Below are positions 35,593 through 43,444 of a stretch of DNA of 50,960 nt, in pieces. The notes under the pieces are model-generated. The model searched no databases and had not been told where the DNA came from. It worked only from the letters and a program-made list of their open reading frames with translations. A program made the translations under genes and the position numbers. Position 1 is the first letter of the stretch, and each line of letters starts with the position of its first letter. Location of the stretch: contig CADAVI010000014.1 in NCBI GenBank assembly GCA_902791295.1, forward strand, positions 1 to 50,960, in the 5' to 3' direction. The stretch is from an uncultured Bacteroidales bacterium (GTDB lineage Bacteria; Bacteroidota; Bacteroidia; Bacteroidales; Bacteroidaceae).

Positions 35593-38500
35593 TTAGAATC
35601 CTACGGTGACACCCAGTGTATAACTCTTGGCACGGGGCGTCTGACCCTCGGTGACAGCGATACCCGACTGACGCGTACCGAACTCGGGGTCGATACCCGT
35701 GTACTTGGTCAGACAGAAGAGGTTGTTGGCGCTGATGTAGAAGCTCAGCGCATTCAGACCGTACTTCTTCAGCTTCTTGGCATCGAAGCTGTAGGCCAGC
35801 TGCAGGTAATTGAGACGCACGAAGCTGGCGTCCTCCACGAAGCGGTCGCTGATCATGGTGTTGAAGTTGTTGTTGCCGTTCAGAGCACGGGGAATGCTCG
35901 TCACGTCACCGTTCTTACGCCATCGGTAGTTGACGGCCTCGCTCTGGTTGTTGTTGGTGGTCATAGCCTCCATGTGCATACGGTCGAGGTTAATCACGTC
36001 AACATCCACACGATAGTTAAAGTTGGCCATCAGCTTCCACCTGTCGTAGTGCAGGGTGAAACCGAAACCGCCGGTGAGCAGAGGCAGTGAGCTGCCCAAA
36101 TGCTCCACATCAAGCTCGTCGATGTTACCGTCGTGGTTCATATCTTCGTAGATGGCGTCACCGCCTTCAAACTTGTAGGCGCCGGTGTTGTTGGTGGCCT
36201 TATCATAGAAGGCACGCATGCGCTTGGGCGTGCGGCCGTCGGCTTCATACATCACGTCGCCGTTGGCGTTAGTGGCCACGGGGAAGGTGTAGCCGCGGCT
36301 GACAGCTTCGGCCAGTGAGGTCACACCGGCCTCATAGAGCTTCGAGGGAAGCACACCCTTGAGGTAGGCGTCCTTCGCGGCAGGGTCGGCTGCATACTTG
36401 TCTGCATTCTTTTCCAATTCGCGCTCTGCGGTCTTGAGGGCCTGAGCGGCTGCGTAGGTGTACTGATAGACACCCTTGTAGCGGAAGCCGTAGATTGAGC
36501 CGAAGGGATTGTCCACCTGCACGCGCTCGATGATGCTGCCGTTGGGGTTGCTCTTGTTGAGGTCGATGTTGCGGGCCTCCAGAGTGGCGTTGTCCAAAGC
36601 GGTGATGGTGGAGCGGTTGTTGGCGAAGTTGATGTAGGCGTCCATATAGAACTTGCCCTTCTTGAACAGGCGGTTACCGTTGATATAGAACTCCCAACCG
36701 GTGTTTTTCATATCGCCGATGTTGTGTGTGCTGAGCACGCCGTAACCGTTGGAAGAGGCAATACCCTTCTGCAGCAACATGCCGTTGGTCTTCTCCTGAT
36801 ATACGTTGAGGTCGAAAGTAAGCATATCGTCAAAGAAGCCGAGGTTCATGCCGACGTTCCACTTCACACGTTCCTCCCACTTCAGGGTGGTCAATTTCAC
36901 GCCGTTGGGCGAGAAACTGGTGGTGCCCAGATAGGAAGAACCCTGAGAATAGGTGTTCAGATAGAGATAGTCCCTGTTGGGCGCATTACCGTTGAGGGCC
37001 CAGCCGCCGCGGATGGCGAGCATATTCATACGGGCTTTCTCACGCACGGTCTTCATGAAAGGCTCGTCGATGACGTTCCAACGGCCGGAGATGGCGGGGA
37101 AGTAACCCCAGCGGTTGTTTTCACCGAAACGGGTCGTACCGTCAATGCGGATGGTGAAGTCCACCATGTAGCGGCTCTTCCAGGAGTAGTGAGTGGAGAA
37201 CAGCCAGAAGATGCTGCGCCACTCGCCGAAGGTGCTCGACAGGCTGGACAGGCGGGAACCGGAAGAGGGGTTGGTGATGCCGGAGGCCAGACGGTTGGCG
37301 TGGGTGGCCTGCGTGCTGTTGTTACCGGTGTTGAGCTCGAAACGGCCCAGAGCCGTCAGATAGTGGTCTTCATTCTCGAAGTGAGGCGTGAAAGTGAAGC
37401 TGTGCTTCGTGTTGAACGAGAAACTCTTGGCGCTGGTGCTGTAGGCAGAGTGCGTATCCAGGAAGTTGGCCGTGGTGAGTTCGCGGGGAATGTCCTCGTC
37501 AGCATAGTCGTTGCTGATGTTCATGTAGGCCTTGCCCTCATAGTTCAACTGGTGCTTGTCGGCGTTGGTGCCGAGCAACTTGTACCTCAATATCAACTCG
37601 GGCGTAATCTTGTAGTTGCTGGTCACATAGTTGGCCAGATGCTGCTTGGCGATGATGTTGTCCATGCCGCGCTGATCCTTGAGCACCTCACTCATGGCCG
37701 TCGTGTTGTCGTAGCCGGCAATGGAAACACCCTGACCTGCCTGGATGGCATAGTAGTAGTCGTCGGTGGGCACGCCGTCCACATTTTCGCGGTAAATGGC
37801 CATGTTGGGCATCTTCTTCTGGGCAGCACCGAGAATACCGCCGTAGATGTTGGTCTTCTTGGTGTAGGTCATGTCGAAGTTACTAATCAGCGTGATGCGG
37901 TCGTTGACGTAGTAGTCAAGAGCCATACGCGTGGAGAAACGCTGCATGCCCTGCTTGACGATGGTGCCGCTTTCGTTCTCGAAGCCGCCCGACAGGCGGA
38001 AGGTGGTCTTCTCGTCACCGCCGCTCACGGCAATGTAGTGCTGCTGGCGGAAACCCACCTGCTTGACAGCATCCACCCAGTCGGTGTTGTTGTTGAACAT
38101 ATAACTCTCGGGGAACTCGGCGTGGTCGGGATAATCGATTTCCTTGATGTGGGAAGCCTCGTCAATCTGGTGAGGATTAAAGTAAGCCTCCTTCAGCATC
38201 ATGGTGTACTGGTCGCCGTTGAGCAACTTGAAGCCTGAGGGCTGACGGGTGACAACGCCGGTGAACGAATAGCTCACCTTGGCGGCACCGCGGCTACCGC
38301 GCTTCGTGGTAATCTCGATGACACCGTTACCGCCCTGGCTGCCCCATACGGCAGCGGCGGCACCGTCCTTGAGCACCTTGATGTCCTCAATATCCTGCGT
38401 GTTCACTTTCAGGAGGGCAGCGTAGTCCTCATCGGTGGCGTTGTTGGGGTCGAAGTTCGACATATCGGCGTCGGTGAGCACGTTGCCGTTGACAACAATC

Positions 38501-39078
38501 AGCGGCTGACCGCTCACGTTGTCGGAGATGGACGAGGCACCGCGCAGACGCATCTGCGAACCGGAACCCAGGTCACCGCTCACACCGACGATGTCCAAAC
38601 CGGCGATACGACCCTGCAGGGCTTCATCGACACTGGTGATGCCCAAGCCTTCAAACTCCTTGGAGCTGATGCCCTGAGCTGCGAAGCTGACTTCTCGCTC
38701 GGGGATGGCCAGACCGGAGGTCTTCATCATCTTCTTGGCCTTCACCTCCACGTCCTTCAGGGTGGTGGTGTTGTCGGCCATCATAATCTTGAAGACCGTC
38801 TTGTTGATGGGAAGGATCTGAGGTTTGAAACCCACGTAAGACACTTTCAGCTTGTTCTTCTGGCTCTTGATGGCCAGAACGAAGTTACCGTTCATGTCAG
38901 TCACTGTGGCGCTCACGGTACGTCCCGAGGCATCCACTTCCTGCACATTCACGCCGGGCAGCACGTCGAAGTCATCGCTGACCGTACCTGAAATGCGCTT
39001 GATCTGCGCACTGGCCATCACAGAGACCAAAAGCAGACCTGTCAATAAGGTATATTTAAGTGTTTTCATAGTCTCCAT
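35593..39078 (-). CDS. SusC/RagA-type TonB-dependent outer-membrane transporter
   Basis: The protein has up to 1161 residues. ATG 39078 overlaps the FAS1 stop (TAATG), but ATG 39069 (MKTLKYTLL) has a GGAG six bases upstream and starts directly at the signal peptide, so it is the likelier start. After the signal peptide (VSVMASAQ) comes the carboxypeptidase-like domain (RISGTVSDDFDVLPGVNV...VTDMNGNFVL). The plug follows, with GQPLIVVNGNVL and DIEDIKVLKDGAAAAVWGSQGGNGVIEITT. The barrel contains the Ca-like DMNHDGNIDELD segment near the end and finishes in TVGF. It pairs with the SusD 22 bases downstream. Confidence 0.95.
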   Translation of the reverse strand: METMKTLKYTLLTGLLLVSVMASAQIKRISGTVSDDFDVLPGVNVQEVDASGRTVSATVTDMNGNFVLAIKSQKNKLKVSYVGFKPQILPINKTVFKIMMADNTTTLKDVEVKAKKMMKTSGLAIPEREVSFAAQGISSKEFEGLGITSVDEALQGRIAGLDIVGVSGDLGSGSQMRLRGASSISDNVSGQPLIVVNGNVLTDADMSNFDPNNATDEDYAALLKVNTQDIEDIKVLKDGAAAAVWGSQGGNGVIEITTKRGSRGAAKVSYSFTGVVTRQPSGFKLLNGDQYTMMLKEAYFNPHQIDEASHIKEIDYPDHAEFPESYMFNNNTDWVDAVKQVGFRQQHYIAVSGGDEKTTFRLSGGFENESGTIVKQGMQRFSTRMALDYYVNDRITLISNFDMTYTKKTNIYGGILGAAQKKMPNMAIYRENVDGVPTDDYYYAIQAGQGVSIAGYDNTTAMSEVLKDQRGMDNIIAKQHLANYVTSNYKITPELILRYKLLGTNADKHQLNYEGKAYMNISNDYADEDIPRELTTANFLDTHSAYSTSAKSFSFNTKHSFTFTPHFENEDHYLTALGRFELNTGNNSTQATHANRLASGITNPSSGSRLSSLSSTFGEWRSIFWLFSTHYSWKSRYMVDFTIRIDGTTRFGENNRWGYFPAISGRWNVIDEPFMKTVREKARMNMLAIRGGWALNGNAPNRDYLYLNTYSQGSSYLGTTSFSPNGVKLTTLKWEERVKWNVGMNLGFFDDMLTFDLNVYQEKTNGMLLQKGIASSNGYGVLSTHNIGDMKNTGWEFYINGNRLFKKGKFYMDAYINFANNRSTITALDNATLEARNIDLNKSNPNGSIIERVQVDNPFGSIYGFRYKGVYQYTYAAAQALKTAERELEKNADKYAADPAAKDAYLKGVLPSKLYEAGVTSLAEAVSRGYTFPVATNANGDVMYEADGRTPKRMRAFYDKATNNTGAYKFEGGDAIYEDMNHDGNIDELDVEHLGSSLPLLTGGFGFTLHYDRWKLMANFNYRVDVDVINLDRMHMEAMTTNNNQSEAVNYRWRKNGDVTSIPRALNGNNNFNTMISDRFVEDASFVRLNYLQLAYSFDAKKLKKYGLNALSFYISANNLFCLTKYTGIDPEFGTRQSGIAVTEGQTPRAKSYTLGVTVGF

Positions 39079-42000
39079 TAATTCTGAACAGGTTCAGTCA
39101 TTGTGACACCGTAGCGGTCAAAGATGGCCTTAAGCTTGTCATACTGACTCTTGTTCCAGGGGTTGATTTCGGCAGGCATGTAAAGGTCCTCGTCGCCCGC
39201 TATCTGATGTATCACAACATAGGCCGAAGAATATATCTGGCCCAACTTCAACTCGTTGTTGTTGTTTTTGGCTTCAATATAGAAGTTCTGGGTGGCCTGA
39301 ATGTTACATTTGTCGGGATTCACACGCACAGCCCGGCTGGAATAGCCCTTGGGATAAACCTCAATGCCGGAGGGATGCTCCTCAACATGGAGACCGTAGA
39401 AGAGGTTGGTGGTCGTGTTGACCAAACCGGTCTCAAACACACCCGTGGTGTCGCGTTGACCGAGGAACACACCGTAGTCCTGAATGTGATAAGCCAAATA
39501 GCGGTTGAGGGCGGTGTCGAGCTTGGCGCGAACGGCCTTCAGCTCCTCCAAATCCTCATCAGTGATGCCGGGAAACTTCGAACGCAGTTTGACATCGTCC
39601 GCTTCGCCAATATCGTCGAGCCACGCACGGCGGGGCACGTAGTAGTTGTTGACCTGATTGTCGATGGCCGTCTTGGTGGGCACGTAGATGGTGTAGTTGT
39701 AAGGACGCAACAATTTGATTGCGAAGTCGTTGGGATCGAGCACTTTGTGACTGGCGTTACCGTCGTTCTGCGTGAGATACGAAGAAGCAGAACTGCCGGA
39801 ATCGAGATACTTGAAGAAGTCGGGGAATTTATCTCTCAGCACCTGATAGGGCGACTGCACGGCAGGCAACAGCACCTCGCTGACGGGCAGAGCGGCACCG
39901 TTGGCCTTCAAGGAAGCGGCCGGGCTCTGGACGCTCTGGCCGTACTGGGCCTGATAACCGCCGGCATATCTGGCCGAAGTGATTGCGGCGCCGGCGCTCC
40001 AGTCCACCTTGATGGCCGAACCGGCCTTAGTCTTATAATAGGTATAAGAGGGCTCCAAAGGATTAGCGTTGGCAGGCAGGTTATACACGGGGCACACGCT
40101 GTTCTCGATGATGTAGCGGAGCATCTTATAGGAAATGCCGCTATACCAGGTGCTGTAGTTGGTGGTGGGTGCAAAGGCTTCGTAACTAGACATACGGTCG
40201 AACTTGGCACCGGGAGTCACCTGACCGGTGGTGTTGTCCAAAGTGTAGCGGAAAGGCTCCACCCAAGGCAGATTCTTGCCTTCGGAGTCGAAGTCGAAGC
40301 GGAAGAGCACGGGGCCGGTCTCACCGGTCTCACCGCCGGTACGCGAAAAACTGGAGGGGTCAATCACCTTTCTCATGGCTTTGTCGTAGGGGCAGAAGAG
40401 CACATACTTTGTGCCGTCGAAACTGCTCAGGTAAGAAGCATAACCGGCAGAAGCGCCGGGGATGTTCTTATCCTTCTGGATGAAGTTGTAGAAGACGGAG
40501 AAGCCCTCGTCGCGGGTCTCGTCCAGGTCCTTCTCCTTGTTAAGCAACATGGTGGAAGTCACGTCCTTATAGGTCGGAGGCACGATGTTCATCGTCAGGC
40601 CGTAAATCACGCCGTTGCCGCAGACGAAGCAGTCACCGATCTTGTCGGTGTCGAGACCTCCGATGAGCGACTGCGACGTATCCTTAATCTTGGACACCTT
40701 GGTGGGCAGATAGCTCAGGAAGTTGGGCAGCATACAGTTCTGCATCAGCTCGGCCACGATGGCATCGGGATAGAGGTCCCAACTGGGCGTCTGGCCGGCA
40801 GCATACTTGTCGGTGAGGTCCTTACCCTCGTTGGTGAGGAAGCTCCGCATCTGCTCGTCGTTGGGCACGAGCATCAGAGCGGCGTCCATCTGATAGGTGT
40901 ACGACCCGTCTGTATTATAAAGGTAATAGTGGTTCCATGCGGGGTCGTAGGGCAGATAGGCCGTAGCCACCTTGTCGCCGCTGTAGTCCTGAGTGAGGGC
41001 GCAATGGTTGGCGTAGTCGCCGGAGTTGATGTAGCGGATGGTGTACACATCATTCAACGAGCCGAGGTTCTTGGTCTGCACCTCGTTATAATAAGGATAG
41101 CTGAAACGCTGCAACTGCTTATAAAAAATGGAGTAATTGGGTTCGTAACTCAACTTCTCCATCATGTTGGAAACGGGATAAGGCACCTCCACCATCTTGT
41201 GGATGTAGCCGTTTTGACAGGTGATGTTGGCATTGTCGGGGTCGATGGCCACACCGTTGACAACGGTCTGCGAAGTGCTGTTGGCCACACCGCCGGAAAG
41301 GATGCGCACATCCTCACCGCTGAAGCCCTTGCTTACAGCAAACGAGGGAGAGAAGTGCACCATCGTGGGCAGGTCGGCCGTACCGTTGGTGGTGTAGAGA
41401 TAGGAAGCGGAAGCGGGCTTCGTGTTGTTGGCGCCGTTGAGCACGGCGGGCATCGTGACGATGGAAGCCTTCTCACGCACCTCTTCCCACCAGTCGATGT
41501 CCTCCACGCCGGAAGCGTTGGGCACCTTCTCTGCAGGATAGTCGGCCTGCAAAACCTCGCCGCGCAGGTCTAGGTTGCTGATGGAAGAGTTGCGACGCAT
41601 GCAGGCGTCGGCGGCATCCTCCACGTTGGTGGCGGAAGCGTCGCTGGCCAGATTGCCCAGCAGGTCGAGCACATAAGCATTGTTGAGCATCATGCCCTTG
41701 AGCAGACGGCGAACCTTCAGTTCGTTACCGCTGGCGTTGAAAGACTCCGTGCTGGTGATGGTGCTCCAGGGATTGGTGGCCGGAAGCTGCTTGTTCTTGT
41801 CGAAGAAACGCTGCCAGGCGGCATCGTCTGCGACAAACAGGGTCTTGGAACCCGTCTTGGAGAGCATTTCGCGATAGTTGTCCGCAGCCACCGGCGTGCT
41901 GTTGATCAGCGCCAGGGTAACAGAATAATCGCCACGCGACTCAAGCTCTTCGTAAATGCTTGTTCCCAGCCACTCGGGGGTGCCGACTACCAGGTCATCG

Positions 42001-42089
42001 GAGCAGGCCGACAACCCGAACATGAGTGCAGCACCGCACATTCCACCCAAGAGGCGGGACAGTCGATGTTTTACGTTACTGTTTTTCAT
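39078..42089 (-). CDS. FAS1-repeat lipoprotein, 1003 residues, first gene of the operon
   Basis: The signal peptide has lipobox LSAC (Cys29), followed by SDDLV, a good surface-export signal. Four diverged FAS1-like units can be traced by the hhhxPxDxA-type strand: LFVADDAAWQRFF (about residue 83), LMLVPNDEQMRSF (about 401), YVLFCPYDKAMRKV (about 559) and YTIYVPTKTAIDNQ (about 796, followed by LNRYLAYHIQDYG). The protein is much larger than single-domain FAS1 proteins. It is probably an elongated surface protein with a binding or adhesive role for the SusCD transporter encoded next. Its stop overlaps the start region of susC by one base (TAATG). The fold assignment of units 2 and 3 is tentative. 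Confidence 0.75.
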   Translation of the reverse strand: MKNSNVKHRLSRLLGGMCGAALMFGLSACSDDLVVGTPEWLGTSIYEELESRGDYSVTLALINSTPVAADNYREMLSKTGSKTLFVADDAAWQRFFDKNKQLPATNPWSTITSTESFNASGNELKVRRLLKGMMLNNAYVLDLLGNLASDASATNVEDAADACMRRNSSISNLDLRGEVLQADYPAEKVPNASGVEDIDWWEEVREKASIVTMPAVLNGANNTKPASASYLYTTNGTADLPTMVHFSPSFAVSKGFSGEDVRILSGGVANSTSQTVVNGVAIDPDNANITCQNGYIHKMVEVPYPVSNMMEKLSYEPNYSIFYKQLQRFSYPYYNEVQTKNLGSLNDVYTIRYINSGDYANHCALTQDYSGDKVATAYLPYDPAWNHYYLYNTDGSYTYQMDAALMLVPNDEQMRSFLTNEGKDLTDKYAAGQTPSWDLYPDAIVAELMQNCMLPNFLSYLPTKVSKIKDTSQSLIGGLDTDKIGDCFVCGNGVIYGLTMNIVPPTYKDVTSTMLLNKEKDLDETRDEGFSVFYNFIQKDKNIPGASAGYASYLSSFDGTKYVLFCPYDKAMRKVIDPSSFSRTGGETGETGPVLFRFDFDSEGKNLPWVEPFRYTLDNTTGQVTPGAKFDRMSSYEAFAPTTNYSTWYSGISYKMLRYIIENSVCPVYNLPANANPLEPSYTYYKTKAGSAIKVDWSAGAAITSARYAGGYQAQYGQSVQSPAASLKANGAALPVSEVLLPAVQSPYQVLRDKFPDFFKYLDSGSSASSYLTQNDGNASHKVLDPNDFAIKLLRPYNYTIYVPTKTAIDNQVNNYYVPRRAWLDDIGEADDVKLRSKFPGITDEDLEELKAVRAKLDTALNRYLAYHIQDYGVFLGQRDTTGVFETGLVNTTTNLFYGLHVEEHPSGIEVYPKGYSSRAVRVNPDKCNIQATQNFYIEAKNNNNELKLGQIYSSAYVVIHQIAGDEDLYMPAEINPWNKSQYDKLKAIFDRYGVTMTEPVQN

Positions 42090-42141
42090 GTTGTTTTTTT
42101 AGTATTTTTAGTTTCTTTCGTTAGTTTCCACACACAATTAT

Positions 42142-42155
42142 GGCTATTTATAGCC
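42142..42155. promoter_or_regulatory. Perfect inverted repeat in the operon leader
   Basis: GGCTAT-TT-ATAGCC is a perfect 6-bp dyad, 53 bases before the first FAS1 start codon and about a dozen bases downstream of the inferred -7 box. The two-base centre is too short for an RNA hairpin with all pairs formed, so a DNA operator is the more natural reading. Confidence 0.45.
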
Positions 42156-42166
42156 CTAAAACGGCA

Positions 42167-42174
42167 TAAAGGTA
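42167..42174 (-). promoter_or_regulatory. Possible -7 box TACCTTTA of the FAS1-SusCD operon
   Basis: TACCTTTA on the minus strand matches seven of eight positions of TAnnTTTG and would give a leader of about 70 bases. No good -33 TTTG was found at the expected distance. This would be the only promoter for seven genes, because gaps inside the operon are at most about 32 bases. Confidence 0.35.
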
Positions 42175-42355
42175 ACACTTTTTAGCATTCCAGACGACAT
42201 CCGACAACATTTTTTTTGCAAAAAACTGCTAAAAAACACATTTATGGTCAAGAAACAGCCCCAAAAGACACCAATTTGCCACTCATCTTCCTTCTTTCCG
42301 GCGTTCTGTCTCCGCCAAGTCCTCAGTCCGTCTCCGCACCGCTCCTGTTTTTCCG

Positions 42356-42487
42356 CCCCCACGGGGGAACACTTACTGCCTCGTGAGAGAACACTTGCAA
42401 CCTCACGGGGAAACACTTGCAGCCTCGTGAGGGAAAAATTACGGCCTAGTTAGAGAATATTTACGGCCTAGTTAGAGAATTCAGCCG
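42356..42487. repeat. Array of six degenerate 22-bp tandem units
   Basis: Six units start at 42356, 42378, 42400, 42422, 42444 and 42466, each exactly 22 bp. Each begins with a short dyad, then an A/T-rich tail such as GAACACTTGCA. The dyad cores are CCCACGGG, CTCGTGAG, CTCACGGG, CTCGTGAG, CTAGTTAG and CTAGTTAG. The array lies in the 426-bp gap between panB and the FAS1 operon. The rest of that gap (42175-42355) is AT-rich, then GC-rich, with no gene I can support. Confidence 0.85.
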
Positions 42488-42490
42488 CGA

Positions 42491-42510
42491 ACAGTCTGAC
42501 GACAGTCTGA
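42491..42510. repeat. 9-bp direct repeat next to the panB stop
   Basis: ACAGTCTGA occurs at 42491-42499 and again at 42502-42510, directly beside the 22-bp array and five bases from the panB stop codon. No hairpin terminator for panB was seen here. Confidence 0.6.
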
Positions 42511-42515
42511 AAAAA

Positions 42516-43334
42516 TTAATAGCTCTCGTCGGCGGAAGGAAAGTCGCAACTCTTCACATCGGTGATGTAGCGACCGATGGCGTCGGTCATCACAGTATAG
42601 AGATCTGCGTAGCGGCGCAGGAATTTGGGCGAGAAGCCCTGATTCATCCCCAACATGTCGTGAATCACCAGCACCTGGCCGTCGGCAGGACCGCCGCCGA
42701 TACCAATCACGGGGATGCGCAACTCCTTGCAGACACGCTGCGTCAAAGCGGCGGGAATCTTTTCCAATACAATAGCAAAACAACCCGCCTCCTCCAAAGC
42801 ATGAGCGTCAGAAATGAGCTTTTCTGCCTCAGCTTCCTCGCGAGCCCTCACGGCATAAGTACCGAATTTGTTGATGCTCTGGGGCGTCAGCCCGAGATGA
42901 CCGCACACGGGAATGCCGGCGTCGAGAATCTTGCGCACGGTGTCGATAATCTCCACCCCACCCTCCAGCTTGAGGGCGTCGCAGTGGGTCTCCTTCATGA
43001 TACGGATGGCGTTGGTGACACCTTCCGTGGGGTTCACCTGATACGAACCGAAAGGCATGTCGCAAACGACGAGCGCACGCTGAGTGCCTCGCACCACAGC
43101 CTTTGCGTGGTAAATCATCTGATCGAGCGTCACGGGCAACGTGGTGAACGAACCGGCCATCACGTTGGAGGCTGAGTCGCCCACGAGAATGATATCCATG
43201 CCTGCACCGTCCACGATGCGAGCCATCGTATAGTCATAAGCCGTCAGCATGGCTATTTTCTTGCCCTGCTGTTTCATCTCAATAAGGCGATGTGTGGTCA
43301 CTTTGCGCGCATCGTCAACCAAATATCCTGCCAT
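42516..43334 (-). CDS. panB: 3-methyl-2-oxobutanoate hydroxymethyltransferase
   Basis: The protein has 272 residues from ATG 43334 ([17 protein letters not shown]). The open frame reaches 43394, but that extension crosses the promoter. The TIM-barrel signatures of PanB are present: [67 protein letters not shown] and PVIGIGGG. Metal-binding Asp residues lie in VGDS and AYDY. The enzyme transfers a hydroxymethyl group from 5,10-methylene-THF to 2-oxoisovalerate, the first committed step to pantothenate and CoA. It has a consensus promoter and is divergent from addA. No other pantothenate gene is adjacent. Confidence 0.95.
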   Translation of the reverse strand: MAGYLVDDARKVTTHRLIEMKQQGKKIAMLTAYDYTMARIVDGAGMDIILVGDSASNVMAGSFTTLPVTLDQMIYHAKAVVRGTQRALVVCDMPFGSYQVNPTEGVTNAIRIMKETHCDALKLEGGVEIIDTVRKILDAGIPVCGHLGLTPQSINKFGTYAVRAREEAEAEKLISDAHALEEAGCFAIVLEKIPAALTQRVCKELRIPVIGIGGGPADGQVLVIHDMLGMNQGFSPKFLRRYADLYTVMTDAIGRYITDVKSCDFPSADESY

Positions 43335-43352
43335 AGCGTCAAAATTTTCGTG

Positions 43353-43384
43353 CAAAGGTACACGAATTCCGGCGAACAGACAAA
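43353..43384 (-). promoter_or_regulatory. Consensus promoter of panB
   Basis: On the minus strand TTTG (43384-43381), a 20-base spacer and TACCTTTG (43360-43353) match the Bacteroidota -33/-7 consensus fully. The panB ATG is 18 bases after the box. Confidence 0.85.
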
Positions 43385-43399
43385 TTTTTTGCATTCATT

Positions 43400-43431
43400 T
43401 TTGAATAAGCGGCAAAATAATACTATCTTTG
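43400..43431 (+). promoter_or_regulatory. Consensus promoter of addAB
   Basis: TTTG at 43400-43403, a 20-base spacer and TATCTTTG at 43424-43431 match the consensus. The addA ATG follows 13 bases later. The -33 element lies only 15 bases from that of the divergent panB promoter. Confidence 0.85.
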
Positions 43432-43444
43432 CACAGAAATTGAT

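Noticed and set aside
42156..42416. 86-codon minus-strand frame upstream of the FAS1 operon
   Set aside because: It runs through the 22-bp array and the promoter region, has Cys/Lys-rich low-complexity composition and no ribosome-binding site.
42356..42487. CRISPR array
   Set aside because: The units are contiguous with no unique spacers between them, they are degenerate, and no cas gene is nearby.
43335..43394. 20-residue N-terminal extension of PanB
   Set aside because: It covers the consensus -7 box of the panB promoter, and the PanB family begins near the internal ATG.
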